Source of the DNA: Paenibacillus apiarius
Lineage (GTDB): Bacteria > Bacillota > Bacilli > Paenibacillales > Paenibacillaceae
DNA length: 64,000 nucleotides
Reading direction: 5' to 3'
NCBI RefSeq assembly: GCF_017052585.1
Contig: NZ_JAFFHZ010000001.1
Location: 3,401,001-3,465,000 of the forward strand
Below, piece after piece: positions 55,238-64,000 of this stretch; position 1 is the first letter of the stretch; every line of letters begins with the position of its first letter. The notes beneath the pieces were generated by a model. The model saw only the letters and a program-made list of their open reading frames with translations. It made no database searches and had not been told where the DNA came from. The position numbers and the translations under genes are program-made.

Positions 55238-55252
55238 TGAGAATTATTATCA
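55238..55252. promoter_or_regulatory. Fur box upstream of the FeuA-like gene
   Basis: TGAGAATTATTATCA fits the 7-1-7 Fur motif (TGATAAT-N-ATTATCA) with one mismatch. It ends just before the AGGAGG of the next gene, so bound Fur would block the start of the binding-protein/dhb transcription unit. Confidence 0.8.
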
Positions 55253-55268
55253 CAGGAGGAGATATACC

Positions 55269-56297
55269 GTGTTGGAACGTCTCGTTAATGTAAAGTCTGG
55301 TTTTACAGCCCGAATTTCGGCATTGATGTGCTGTGTGCTTATAGGAAGCTTGCTGACGGCCTGCGGCTCCAAGGTGGAGAGCAGCGCTACACCGACCGGA
55401 CAGCAAGGCTCAATTGCAACAACCTCTGAAGTGTCCGCAGCAGGGGAGAAAAGCGCGGAACCAGCCGGTGAGCGGACCGTAACTGACGAGCTTGGCCATG
55501 AGATTAAGCTTCCGGCAGAACCGAAGAACATTTTCGCTCCCAATCTGGAGGACTCTCTGCTCAAGCTCGGCGTTAAGCCGGTAGCTCAATGGTCCAACGG
55601 CAATATGGGACACGACTATTTGCAAGAGGAATTGAAGGATGTGCCGAAGCTTGACCTTTCGGGCGGGCTGCCATCGCCGGAGGTGCTAATGACCTACAAT
55701 CCCGATCTGATTATCCTGCACACCGAGACCTATGCTCAAAATGGAAACTATGAGAACTATTCCAAAATTGCCCCAACCTATGTGTTCAAAAACGCTTCCG
55801 GAAATATTGAGAAGTCTCTCGCTGCGATTGGAGAGCTGCTCGGCAAATCTGCCGAAGCCGGCAATGCGCTGCAGGCTTATCAACAAAAAGTGAACGATGC
55901 CAAGGAAAAGCTGAATACAGCGGTTGGAGAAAAAAAGGTGGCGATTATCCGTTTTGCGGCCAGAGGCGTCAGCCTGATGGGCGGCAAATATTTGTGCGGT
56001 TATGTTGTGCATCAGGATCTGGGGCTCGGCATGTCCAAGCTGGTGGAGAATGAGAACAGCGCCAATGTATCCATGGAGATACTCCCGGAACTGGACGCAG
56101 ACTATATTTTTGTCATTAATGCCTATGATCAAGGGACTGAGCGCATGAAAGAGATGATGGAAAGTCCTATCTGGAAAAACATGCCTGCCACCAAGCAAGG
56201 ACATGTGTACGAGGTGAGCAATAAATATTGGCTTGGCAGCGGCCTGATCGCTTACGAGAAAATTATTGACGATACAGTTCGGCTGCTGGCCCAATAA
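55269..56297 (+). CDS. Ferric-siderophore-binding lipoprotein (FeuA-like)
   Basis: Lipoprotein of 342 residues with lipobox LLTAC (Cys32 from GTG 55269), a Ser/Thr/Ala linker, then a class III binding domain: TVTDELGHEIKLPAEPKNIF, YNPDLIILHTETYAQ and ELDADYIFVINAYDQG. GTG 55269 is spaced 9 bases from AGGAGG; TTG 55272 is an alternative. It captures the ferric catecholate siderophore outside the cell. No feuBC-type permease genes are present in the window, so the permease must lie elsewhere. Confidence 0.85.
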   Translation: MLERLVNVKSGFTARISALMCCVLIGSLLTACGSKVESSATPTGQQGSIATTSEVSAAGEKSAEPAGERTVTDELGHEIKLPAEPKNIFAPNLEDSLLKLGVKPVAQWSNGNMGHDYLQEELKDVPKLDLSGGLPSPEVLMTYNPDLIILHTETYAQNGNYENYSKIAPTYVFKNASGNIEKSLAAIGELLGKSAEAGNALQAYQQKVNDAKEKLNTAVGEKKVAIIRFAARGVSLMGGKYLCGYVVHQDLGLGMSKLVENENSANVSMEILPELDADYIFVINAYDQGTERMKEMMESPIWKNMPATKQGHVYEVSNKYWLGSGLIAYEKIIDDTVRLLAQ

Positions 56298-56310
56298 GCG
56301 GAGGGATTAG

Positions 56311-57153
56311 ATGAAACAGACAACCACGCTCAACGATATCGCGCGCCGCAAGGTCGATATTCCCCGTGCGGAACAATGGATGATGCGCTCGCGCGCAGAG
56401 AACCGGACATATCGGCTTATCGTGGCGCAACCTGAGGGAGCGCCTCCTCCCTCAGGATTTCCAGTTATCTATTTGCTGGATGGAAATTCCGTATTCGGGA
56501 CGATGGCGGAGGCGGTGCGTCTGCAGTGCCGCCGGCCGGATAAGACTGGAGTGTTGCCTGCGATAATTGTAGGTATCGGCTATGAGACGGATGGACCGTA
56601 TGTGCCGGATCGCTTTTATGATTTCACGCCGGTTCCAACTAACGAATACCGCCACAAGTCCGATGGCACGGCTCTGCCTGAACAAGGCGGAGCCGCGGCT
56701 TTCCTGCAATTCATCGAGGAGGAGCTGAAGCCGCAGATAGAAAGCGAGTTCAAGATCGACCGCAATCGACAGACGATTTTCGGTCATTCTCTTGGAGGCC
56801 TTTTCGCGCTGTATGCGCTGTTTACTAAGCCGGGCGCATTCCAGTGCTATATAGCGGGTAGTCCATCCATCCATTGGAACAAGCAATATTTGCTTGAACA
56901 GGAGCGGATATTCACGGCCCGTGTGAAGGAGGAGCCTGTCAACGTCCAACTGCTGCTCGGTGTGGGCGAGCTGGAGAAAAGTCATGTCTCCGGCAATTGC
57001 GACAGCGCGAGGGAGCTCTCGGAACGGTTATCCGCTCTCTCAAGCCACGGAGTGGGAGCAGTGTACCGAGAGTTTGAAGATGAAGGCCATGTATCGGTGC
57101 TGCCGATTTTGATCAGCCGGGCTTTGCGTTTTGCTTTAAGTCCAGAGAAATAA
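56311..57153 (+). CDS. Siderophore esterase (BesA/IroE-like alpha/beta hydrolase)
   Basis: Hydrolase of 280 residues with the nucleophile elbow GHSLGG (Ser160), an N-terminal GFPVIYLLDGNSVFG strand-turn and a C-terminal His in FEDEGHVSVLP completing the triad. This is the esterase-D/trilactone hydrolase family. BesA cuts the ferric bacillibactin trilactone in the cytosol so iron can be released. Its place between the FeuA-like gene and dhbA supports that role. It begins 13 bases after the FeuA-like stop. Confidence 0.85.
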   Translation: MKQTTTLNDIARRKVDIPRAEQWMMRSRAENRTYRLIVAQPEGAPPPSGFPVIYLLDGNSVFGTMAEAVRLQCRRPDKTGVLPAIIVGIGYETDGPYVPDRFYDFTPVPTNEYRHKSDGTALPEQGGAAAFLQFIEEELKPQIESEFKIDRNRQTIFGHSLGGLFALYALFTKPGAFQCYIAGSPSIHWNKQYLLEQERIFTARVKEEPVNVQLLLGVGELEKSHVSGNCDSARELSERLSALSSHGVGAVYREFEDEGHVSVLPILISRALRFALSPEK

Positions 57154-57168
57154 AGAGGGGTTGAAGAA

Positions 57169-57954
57169 GTGGAGAGTGCAGGGATAAGGGGAAAAGTTGC
57201 CATAGTCACTGGCGCTGCTCAGGGCATTGGAGAAGCGGTGGCACGGGCCCTTGCCGGGCTTGGGGCCATCGTTGCGGCAGTGGATCGGAATGCCGATGGA
57301 ATTAACGGCCTTGCGGCTGATCTAAGTGCCAGCGGTCTCCATGCTGCGGCATACCAGACAGACGTGGGTGATAGCTCAGCCGTTGAAGAGACGGCGGATC
57401 GGATCGAACGTGAGCTGGGCCCCATTGAAATTCTCGTTAATGTGGCAGGGCTGCTGCGGACAGGGCCGATCGAGTCGCTCAGCGATGAGGATTGGAAGGC
57501 GACCTTCGCCGTCAATGTCAACGGCGTGTTCTATATGTCCCGTTCTGCAGTAAGGCGCATGGCGCCCCGCAGTTCGGGCTCTATCGTGACAGTGGGATCG
57601 AATGCTTCCGGGGTGCCGCGCGCGCAGATGTCGGCTTATGCGGCTTCGAAGGCTGCGGCAACCATGTTCACCAAATGTCTCGGGCTGGAATATGCCCGGC
57701 ACAATATTCGCTGCAATGTCGTGTCTCCTGGTTCCACGGACACGGCGATGCAGCGATCTTTATGGAGCGATGACGGCGGGGCTCAGGCAATCATCGCCGG
57801 TTCGCCGGAGGCGTTCCGCTTGGGAATACCGCTGGGGAAGCTGGCCTTGCCCTCGGATATTGCCGATGCAGTGGCCTTTCTCGTATCCGATCGGGCGCGG
57901 CATATTACGATGCATGACTTGTGTATCGACGGCGGTGCGACTTTGGGGTGCTGA
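57169..57954 (+). CDS. dhbA: 2,3-dihydro-2,3-dihydroxybenzoate dehydrogenase
   Basis: Short-chain dehydrogenase of 261 residues: NAD-binding TGAAQGIG (14-21), NVAGLL, catalytic Ser in GSNASG, and YAASKAA with Tyr and Lys. It oxidises 2,3-dihydro-2,3-dihydroxybenzoate to 2,3-dihydroxybenzoate, the third DHB step. The start is GTG 57169 with AGAGGGG upstream. Gene order dhbA-C-E-B-F is as in B. subtilis. Confidence 0.93.
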   Translation: MESAGIRGKVAIVTGAAQGIGEAVARALAGLGAIVAAVDRNADGINGLAADLSASGLHAAAYQTDVGDSSAVEETADRIERELGPIEILVNVAGLLRTGPIESLSDEDWKATFAVNVNGVFYMSRSAVRRMAPRSSGSIVTVGSNASGVPRAQMSAYAASKAAATMFTKCLGLEYARHNIRCNVVSPGSTDTAMQRSLWSDDGGAQAIIAGSPEAFRLGIPLGKLALPSDIADAVAFLVSDRARHITMHDLCIDGGATLGC

Positions 57955-57980
57955 TCTATACATGGAAGGAGAGGGTAGAC

Positions 57981-59219
57981 ATGTTGAAATGTGATGCGGC
58001 TCCTGTGGCGTCTGCTGCAGAGCTGCTGGAACAATACCGGGCGGGTTCGTCCTTCTTTTTCTCTTCACCGCGCCGGACCTTGCTGGCACAGGGAGAATGG
58101 GCGCGGTGGCACGCTCAAGAGCAGGATGAAGGGAATAGCCTGACGCGCCGCGTTGCCGACCTTCTGGCCGCGGCCAGACAAGCCGGGCATGAGGTGCCGG
58201 TTGTTGCAGGAGCGATTCCTTTTGATGTTACGAAGCCTGCACAGCTTATTGTGCCGAACACGGCTCAATGGGCCGGGCCTTTGCGCTTCGATTCAGAGAA
58301 TCAAATGGAAAGGTCCCTGGCGTCAGCTTATGAGATGCGAGAGATTCCCGAGCCGGAACAATTTAAGGAAGGTGTGGACCAGGTTTTAGAGCGTTTGAAT
58401 CAGGGCGCGCTTGAGAAGGTGGTGCTATCAAGAACGCTGCACATTACATTGCCGCAAGCAGTCGATATTCATCAGCTGCTGCTTAATTTGGCCTGTCAAA
58501 ATGCCCATGGATATACCTTCGCAGTCAATCTAGGCGAAAATGACTGTGCAGCGGATTCGTGCGAAGCTCCCAGAACGCTGATTGGAGCCAGCCCGGAACT
58601 GCTCGTCACAAAGACGGGAATGCAGCTCAAGGCCAACCCATTGGCAGGTTCTGCGGCGCGCAGCGACGATCCTGTCGAGGATGAGCGGCGGGCGGCTGCA
58701 CTGCTGGCCTCCGTCAAGGACAGACATGAGCATAAAGTGGTCATTGATGCTGTCGTGGCCGCGCTGCGTCCCTATTGCAAAAAATTAGATGTTCCTGCTG
58801 GACCATCGCTTGTTCAAACGAAGACGATGTGGCACCTCTCCACCGAAATAAACGGGGAGCTTGCCGATGCTTCTACCTCTTCGATAGAGCTGGCAATGGC
58901 GCTGCATCCGACGCCTGCCATCTGCGGAACGCCTACGGATTTGGCCCGGGACGTTATTTACGAGACTGAGCCCTTTGATAGGGGGTTCTATACGGGAGCG
59001 GTCGGCTGGTGCGATGCGAATGGCGACGGAGAATGGGCGGTCACGATCCGCTGTGCAGAGGCGGAAGGACGGTCGCTGCGTCTATTCGCGGGAGCGGGGA
59101 TCGTTGCCGGTTCACATGCGGAAGCCGAGCTTGCGGAGACTTCAGCCAAGTTCCGCACCTTGCTGCTTGCGATGGGGCTGAATAATCAACAACAATTATC
59201 GATGGCTCGGGAGGGATAA
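57981..59219 (+). CDS. dhbC: Isochorismate synthase
   Basis: Chorismate-binding enzyme of 412 residues converting chorismate to isochorismate (Mg-dependent). Signatures are [54 protein letters not shown] [12 protein letters not shown], and [10 protein letters not shown] near the C-terminus. ATG 57981 has AAGGAGAGG upstream; the open frame extends further back into dhbA but without a better site. Confidence 0.93.
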   Translation: MLKCDAAPVASAAELLEQYRAGSSFFFSSPRRTLLAQGEWARWHAQEQDEGNSLTRRVADLLAAARQAGHEVPVVAGAIPFDVTKPAQLIVPNTAQWAGPLRFDSENQMERSLASAYEMREIPEPEQFKEGVDQVLERLNQGALEKVVLSRTLHITLPQAVDIHQLLLNLACQNAHGYTFAVNLGENDCAADSCEAPRTLIGASPELLVTKTGMQLKANPLAGSAARSDDPVEDERRAAALLASVKDRHEHKVVIDAVVAALRPYCKKLDVPAGPSLVQTKTMWHLSTEINGELADASTSSIELAMALHPTPAICGTPTDLARDVIYETEPFDRGFYTGAVGWCDANGDGEWAVTIRCAEAEGRSLRLFAGAGIVAGSHAEAELAETSAKFRTLLLAMGLNNQQQLSMAREG

Positions 59220-59222
59220 TTG

Positions 59223-60860
59223 ATGCTTCCAGGATGCCCAACATGGCCCAAGGAGTATGCCGATCACTACCGTAAGGAAGGATGCTGGCGGGGAGAGACA
59301 TTCGGCGGCATGCTGCGGCAGCGCGCCGCAGCTCACGGGGAGCGCGTTGCCATCGTCAGCGGCGAACAACGGATAAGCTATGCAGAGCTTGACGCCAAGG
59401 CAGAACGTCTTGCTGCCGGATTCCGCAAATTGGGGATTCAGCCGCAGGATCGGGTTATCGTCCAGTTGCCCAATATCCCGCAATTCTTTGAAGTGATCTT
59501 TGCGCTGTTCCGCTTAGGCGCGCTGCCTGTCTTCTCCTTGCCGGTGCACCGCAAGAGCGAGATTACCTATTTATGCGACTTCACCGAGGCGGTGGCTTAC
59601 ATCATTCCTGACACAGATGCGGGATTTGATTACCGGGAGCTTGCCGAACAGGTGAAGGAGGCGGCTCCGGCCTTGCGCCACATCATTGTGGCAGGAGACC
59701 CGGGGAAGTTTACGCCGCTGGGTGATTTGTATGCCGATCCTGCGGAAGGCATGGAGGGGCCAAGCCCTGATGATGTCGCTTTTCTCCAGCTGTCCGGCGG
59801 AACGACCGGGCTGCCGAAGCTGATTCCCCGCACGCATGATGACTACATGTACAGCTTGCGGGTGAGCGCGGAGATCTGCTCCTTGAATGAGAATAGCGCA
59901 TATTTAGCTGTGCTCCCTGTCGCTCACAATTACCCGCTTAGCTCGCCCGGCGTGCTTGGGACGCTATACGCCGGCGGCAGAGTAGTTCTTGCGCGCGGAG
60001 GAAGCCCGGACGAGGCATTCCCTCTCATTGCGAAGGAGCGTGTCACGATTACGGCCGTAGTGCCCCCGCTGGCATTAATCTGGCTTGACGCGGCGGCATC
60101 AGGCCGTTACGACCTGTCCAATCTTCAGGTGCTGCAGGTCGGCGGGGCCAAATTCAGCGCGGAGGCGGCCAAGCGGGTTAGCGGGACGATGGGCTGCACG
60201 CTGCAGCAAGTCTTCGGGATGGCGGAAGGTCTGGTGAATTATACCAGATTGGATGATCCGGAAGAGATTATCGTCAACACGCAGGGCAGACCGATGTCGC
60301 CTTATGATGAAATCCGGCTGCTGGACGATGATGATTGCGAAGTCGCCCCGGGAGAGGCAGGACATTTGCTGACGCGCGGGCCTTATACCATTCGCGGATA
60401 TTACAAGGCCGAGAAGCATAACGCCAAGGCATTCACAACGGACGGATTTTACCGTACGGGCGACCTTGCCAGGTTGACCTCATCCGGTTATTTGGTCATT
60501 GAGGGACGGGACAAAGACCAAATTAACCGCGGCGGAGACAAGGTGGCGGCAGAGGAGGTAGAGAATCACCTCCTGGCTCATCCCGGCGTGCATGATGCGT
60601 CGGTCGTCTCGATGCCGGACGAGTTCCTCGGCGAGCGCACATGCGCATTCGTTATCCTTTATGACTCTTCGCACCCTTCGCTGACAGCAGCCGAACTCAA
60701 GGCCTTTCTTAGAGGACGCGGGCTGGCGGCTTACAAAATTCCTGACCGGGTGGAGTTCGTGGATTCGTTCCCCCAGACAGGGGTGGGCAAGGTGAGTAAA
60801 AAGATACTGCGCGAGCTGATTGCCAAGAAGCAGGAATCCTTAGCACACGTTCCAAAATAA
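59223..60860 (+). CDS. dhbE: 2,3-dihydroxybenzoate-AMP ligase
   Basis: Stand-alone adenylation enzyme of 545 residues that activates 2,3-dihydroxybenzoate and loads it on the carrier domain of DhbB. Core motifs: A3 [21 protein letters not shown]5 region [19 protein letters not shown]7 [15 protein letters not shown]8 [14 protein letters not shown] and A10 Lys in [14 protein letters not shown] 59223 follows the dhbC stop by 3 bases, with GGGAGGG upstream. Confidence 0.95.
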   Translation: MLPGCPTWPKEYADHYRKEGCWRGETFGGMLRQRAAAHGERVAIVSGEQRISYAELDAKAERLAAGFRKLGIQPQDRVIVQLPNIPQFFEVIFALFRLGALPVFSLPVHRKSEITYLCDFTEAVAYIIPDTDAGFDYRELAEQVKEAAPALRHIIVAGDPGKFTPLGDLYADPAEGMEGPSPDDVAFLQLSGGTTGLPKLIPRTHDDYMYSLRVSAEICSLNENSAYLAVLPVAHNYPLSSPGVLGTLYAGGRVVLARGGSPDEAFPLIAKERVTITAVVPPLALIWLDAAASGRYDLSNLQVLQVGGAKFSAEAAKRVSGTMGCTLQQVFGMAEGLVNYTRLDDPEEIIVNTQGRPMSPYDEIRLLDDDDCEVAPGEAGHLLTRGPYTIRGYYKAEKHNAKAFTTDGFYRTGDLARLTSSGYLVIEGRDKDQINRGGDKVAAEEVENHLLAHPGVHDASVVSMPDEFLGERTCAFVILYDSSHPSLTAAELKAFLRGRGLAAYKIPDRVEFVDSFPQTGVGKVSKKILRELIAKKQESLAHVPK

Positions 60861-60880
60861 CGCTGAAAAGAGGAGATAAT

Positions 60881-61849
60881 ATGGCTCTTCCTTCTATATT
60901 GCCTTATACGATGCCTGTGGAGTCCGAGCTGCCGGTGAACAAGGTGGCTTGGACGCCTGATCCAAGGCGTGCCGTTCTTCTTATACATGATATGCAGCAA
61001 TACTTCATTGACGCCTTCGACGTCAATGAATCGCCTGTCACGGAGCTGCTGGCGAACATCCGTAAGCTCCGTGCTCATTGCGCCGATCTCGGGATACCCG
61101 TTGTGTATTCGGCGCAGCCTGGCGGCCAGACGGCTGAAGAGCGCGGACTGCTGCAGGATTTCTGGGGCTCGGGCATTGACGATGGGCCTTATCAGAAAAA
61201 GTTCGTGGACGAGGTTGCTCCGTGCGAGCACGATATCGTGATGACCAAGTGGCGCTACAGCGCATTTCAAAAGACCAATTTGCTGGATATGCTGCGCCAG
61301 CGCGGCCGGGATCAGCTGATGGTGTGCGGCATTTATGCCCACATAGGCTGCTTGCTGACCTCGTGCGAAGCATTCATGCAGGAGGTGCAGCCCTTCTTCA
61401 TCGCCGATGCGGTCGCGGACTTTTCGGAGGAGAAGCATCGGATGGCACTCACTTATGCGGCCGAGCGGTGCGCGGTCACGATAACGACGCAGCGTCTCGT
61501 TGCTGAACTGAGTCATTCGCAGGCCGCAGCGCCTGCAGCTGAAATGGAGGACGCATCTCAAGCGGAGTCTGAGGCCGGAAGCTGGCCATTGACGCAGCAA
61601 TCCGTGCGTGAAGAAGTGGCAGAGCTTCTGCAGGAACAGCCGTCCAAAATTGCGGATAACGACAACCTGATTATGTTGTGGGGACTGGATTCCATCCGGA
61701 TTATGAGTCTGGTGGAGCGGTGGCGCCGCATCGGAGTTGCGGTTAGCTTCGTGGAATTGGCCGAGCAGCCTACATTGGCCGATTGGTGGAAGCTGTTGTC
61801 GTCCAGGCTGAGTAAAACCTTGCCCAACTATGATTATTTTACTGTATAG
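60881..61849 (+). CDS. dhbB: Isochorismatase with C-terminal aryl carrier domain
   Basis: Bifunctional protein of 322 residues. Residues 1-210 are isochorismatase ([16 protein letters not shown] with catalytic Asp, MTKWRYSAF with Lys, [11 protein letters not shown]), making 2,3-dihydro-2,3-dihydroxybenzoate. Residues about 240-310 are the aryl carrier domain with phosphopantetheine Ser in [16 protein letters not shown] precedes ATG 60881. The linker between the domains is Ala/Glu-rich. Confidence 0.95.
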   Translation: MALPSILPYTMPVESELPVNKVAWTPDPRRAVLLIHDMQQYFIDAFDVNESPVTELLANIRKLRAHCADLGIPVVYSAQPGGQTAEERGLLQDFWGSGIDDGPYQKKFVDEVAPCEHDIVMTKWRYSAFQKTNLLDMLRQRGRDQLMVCGIYAHIGCLLTSCEAFMQEVQPFFIADAVADFSEEKHRMALTYAAERCAVTITTQRLVAELSHSQAAAPAAEMEDASQAESEAGSWPLTQQSVREEVAELLQEQPSKIADNDNLIMLWGLDSIRIMSLVERWRRIGVAVSFVELAEQPTLADWWKLLSSRLSKTLPNYDYFTV

Positions 61850-61864
61850 AAGGAGGTCATCATC

Positions 61865-64000
61865 ATGCCTGACCATGAGAGGGTCCGCTGGTCTCTGTCG
61901 GGGGCGCAGTCCGGTATTTGGTTTGCTCAACAGCTTGATCCGGACAACCCGATTTTCAATACCGGTGAATGTATAGAAATCCATGGACCTGTTGATCCAG
62001 CACGCTTCGAGACCGCTTTGCGCCAGGCCGTGACGGAGGCGGAAGCGCTGCATGTCCGTTTCGGAGAGGACCGGGACGGACCTTGGCAGACGATAGCCCC
62101 GTCTTCAGGCTGGCCGCTTCATCTCATCGATGTCAGCGGGCAGGAGGATCCGCACGAAGCGGCAGAAGCATGGATGAAGCATGATTTGGCTCAGCCTGTC
62201 GACCTGCTCTCCGGCCCGCTGTTTACGGAAGCGCTGTTCAAGCTCGCTTCCGATCGTTTCTACTGGTACCAACGCATTCATCATATTGCAATCGATGGCT
62301 TCGGCTTCGCGCTTTTAGCGCGGAGGGTAGCTCAAATTTATACGGCGCTTGCCTATGATCTTCCGTCCAGCGAGGGAGCCTTTGGTTCTGTGCGCTCCAT
62401 TCTGCAGGAGGATGCGGCTTATCGGGCATCAGATCGGATGGAGGAGGATCGGCAGTTCTGGTTGGCGCGCTTCGCCGATGAACCCGAAGCGGTCAGTCTA
62501 GGCGATCGTGCCCAGCGGACATCGCGCAGCTTTTTGCGCCGATCCGCGCAGCTGCCGTCATCCGTCATGAGCGGTTGGCAGGCGGCCGCAAGCGGGTCGG
62601 GGACAAGTTGGCCCGATGTCTTGATTGCGGCTGCCGCCGTCTACGTGCATCGGATGACTGGCGCAGACGACGTCATACTCGGCTTGCCCGTGATGTGCCG
62701 GCTGGGCTCTGCAGCGCTGCGCGTTCCCGGCATGGTCATGAATTTGCTGCCGCTGCGTGTGGCGGTCCGGCCGGACATGAGTCTGAGCGAACTGCTGCAG
62801 CAGGTCTCACGGGAAATTCGCGAGATAAGACGGCACCAGGACTATCGTCATCAGGACCTGCGGCGCGACCTGAAAGTGCTGGGGGATAACCGGAGATTGT
62901 TCGGCCCTCTCATTAATGTGATGCCGTTCGTCGAGGAACTGAGCTTTGCCGGATATCGGGGAAGGATACGCAACCTGTCGGCGGGGCCTGTGGATGACCT
63001 GACGATTAACGTGTACTGCAACTCCGACGGCAGCGGACTGCGTATCGACTTTGATGCGAACCCTGCGATTTACAGCGCAAGCGAGTTGATGCTGCATCAG
63101 CGGCGCTGTCTGCATTTGCTGGACAAGATTGCGGCTGCTGCTCCCGGCCAACCGATCGGGCAGCTGGAGCTGCTCCTGCCCGAAGAACGCCGTCAGGTGT
63201 TGAGCGACTGGAATGACACCGCGCATGAGCTGCCGCAGACGAGCGTGCCGGGATTGTTCGAGGAGCAGGTTGCCCGCACCCCTGATGCGGTTGCGGTCGT
63301 CTTTGATGATGCCACCCTGCGTTATGACGAGTTGAATACCCGGGCTAACCGGCTTGCGCATTTGCTGATTGCCTGCGGTGCCGGGCCGGATCGGATCGTG
63401 GCTCTGGCGCTGCTGCGTTCGGCAGAGATGGTCGCCGCCATACTGGCTGTGCATAAGACGGGAGCGGCGTATTTGCCGCTGGACCCGGATTATCCGTCCG
63501 AGCGGCTTGCTTATATGCTGGAAGACGCGAAGCCGATGTGCCTCATAACGGCAATGGAGGTTGCCTCCAAGCTACCGGACTGCGGTGCCGCTGCCACGAT
63601 CGTGCTGGATGATCCCGCAACCATCGGCAGACTGGAGCAGCAGGCCGGGCATAATCCTGATGACGCAGACCGAACGGACCGTTTATTGCCCCTCCACCCT
63701 TCTTATGTGATATACACCTCCGGCTCGACTGGAAGACCTAAGGGGGTGCTGCTTACATTTGAAGGTCTAACCAACCTGCTTGTTGCGATGCGGGCCCGCT
63801 TTCAGCTTGACGGTCAGGAGCGGCTGCTGTCCGTAACTACGATTTCATTTGATATTTCCGTCATGGAGGTGCTGCTCCCTCTCGTGAGCGGAGCCAGCAT
63901 AGATATCGCCCGGAAGGATACGATTCTGGATCCGTCTGCGCTGGCGCAAAGGATCAGGGACACGGGGGCCACCATTATGCAGGCAACCCCGACACTGTGG
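61865..64000 (+). CDS. dhbF: Siderophore NRPS DhbF (3' end outside window)
   Basis: Non-ribosomal peptide synthetase; 712 codons visible, frame open to the last base. The condensation domain (about 8-440) starts LSGAQSGIWFAQQLDPDNPI and has HHIAIDGFG, the HHxxxDG catalytic motif. The adenylation domain begins near residue 460 (LRYDELNTRANRLAHLL, A3 YTSGSTGRPKG, A4 region SFDISVMEVLLPL). AAGGAGG precedes ATG 61865. It joins DHB from DhbB to an amino acid. The visible specificity positions (D235, I236, M239 in GrsA numbering) look closer to a glycine than an alanine pocket, but seven positions are unseen. Confidence 0.93.
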   Translation, partial: MPDHERVRWSLSGAQSGIWFAQQLDPDNPIFNTGECIEIHGPVDPARFETALRQAVTEAEALHVRFGEDRDGPWQTIAPSSGWPLHLIDVSGQEDPHEAAEAWMKHDLAQPVDLLSGPLFTEALFKLASDRFYWYQRIHHIAIDGFGFALLARRVAQIYTALAYDLPSSEGAFGSVRSILQEDAAYRASDRMEEDRQFWLARFADEPEAVSLGDRAQRTSRSFLRRSAQLPSSVMSGWQAAASGSGTSWPDVLIAAAAVYVHRMTGADDVILGLPVMCRLGSAALRVPGMVMNLLPLRVAVRPDMSLSELLQQVSREIREIRRHQDYRHQDLRRDLKVLGDNRRLFGPLINVMPFVEELSFAGYRGRIRNLSAGPVDDLTINVYCNSDGSGLRIDFDANPAIYSASELMLHQRRCLHLLDKIAAAAPGQPIGQLELLLPEERRQVLSDWNDTAHELPQTSVPGLFEEQVARTPDAVAVVFDDATLRYDELNTRANRLAHLLIACGAGPDRIVALALLRSAEMVAAILAVHKTGAAYLPLDPDYPSERLAYMLEDAKPMCLITAMEVASKLPDCGAAATIVLDDPATIGRLEQQAGHNPDDADRTDRLLPLHPSYVIYTSGSTGRPKGVLLTFEGLTNLLVAMRARFQLDGQERLLSVTTISFDISVMEVLLPLVSGASIDIARKDTILDPSALAQRIRDTGATIMQATPTLW

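Noticed and set aside
60731..62053. 440-codon minus-strand frame across dhbE, dhbB and dhbF
   Set aside because: Antisense shadow of three clear siderophore genes; its translation is rich in His, Arg and Gln and has no domain pattern.
1..64000. tRNA or rRNA genes
   Set aside because: No tRNA-like cloverleaf with GGTTCGA-type arms and no rRNA signature was noticed by eye anywhere in the window; a covariance search was not possible.

Overview
The window reads as chromosomal DNA of a low-GC Gram-positive spore-former of the Paenibacillus type. This rests on Gram-positive lipoprotein signals, strong AGGAGG ribosome-binding sites, GTG/TTG starts, a dhbACEBF catecholate siderophore operon behind Fur boxes, and a Btr-like AraC/binding-protein regulator. 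Species is an inference only. Base composition is patchy. The sugar-utilisation genes (1-7 kb) and the siderophore genes (54-64 kb) are GC-rich and intact. The middle 46 kb is an accessory region of lower GC, full of defence genes, insertion sequences and gene remnants.

Layout. 1-7.2 kb: an ABC oligosaccharide importer (binding protein, two permeases), a glycogen-debranching-type enzyme and a GH13 alpha-glucosidase. 7.7-9.4 kb: an IS110/IS1111-type element with a long non-coding end. 9.5-25.1 kb: a defence island built around DISARM genes. It has a leftward arm (two UvrD-like helicases, then a DUF5677-like protein) and a rightward arm (drmA, drmB, a stump of drmC, a RelE-like/UvrD fusion, a decayed gene, an AIPR protein and a C5-cytosine methyltransferase of the drmMII type). 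25.1-33.6 kb: a graveyard of decayed genes (McrC-like, DoxX, Crp/Fnr, a bacteriocin-type ABC transporter split by an IS21 element) plus three intact AT-rich genes of unknown function. 33.7-35.8 kb: a lipoprotein gene whose terminator is split by an IS256 element. 35.9-38.1 kb: a second copy of the 3' end of the debranching gene and of the whole alpha-glucosidase gene.

38-53.8 kb: an orphan binding protein, a frameshifted lipoprotein, a one-spacer CRISPR relic, a small Xre regulator, an McrB/McrC-like (DUF3578/DUF2357) restriction pair in which both genes carry a frameshift, a lactococcin-972-like bacteriocin locus with a MacB/FtsX-type ABC transporter, a second orphan binding protein, a small membrane protein, a phage-type holin and a split sigma factor. 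53.9-64 kb: the iron locus, with Fur box, Btr-like activator, second Fur box, FeuA-like lipoprotein, BesA-like esterase, dhbA, dhbC, dhbE, dhbB and the start of dhbF, which runs off the end.

Main points. (1) The defence island lies between two roughly 2.2-kb direct repeats about 30.9 kb apart. One copy holds a complete debranching gene and the other a 5'-truncated one, as expected from single-crossover integration of a circle. (2) The DISARM locus is a non-standard version: drmC is reduced to its C-terminus, no drmE is recognisable, and AIPR, RelE-UvrD and two divergent UvrD helicases are woven in. (3) 29.6-33.6 kb is a decayed copy of 46.5-52.6 kb. (4) Single-base frameshifts cluster between 25 and 48 kb and are absent from the intact arms, which suggests real decay, though homopolymer sequencing error must be excluded.
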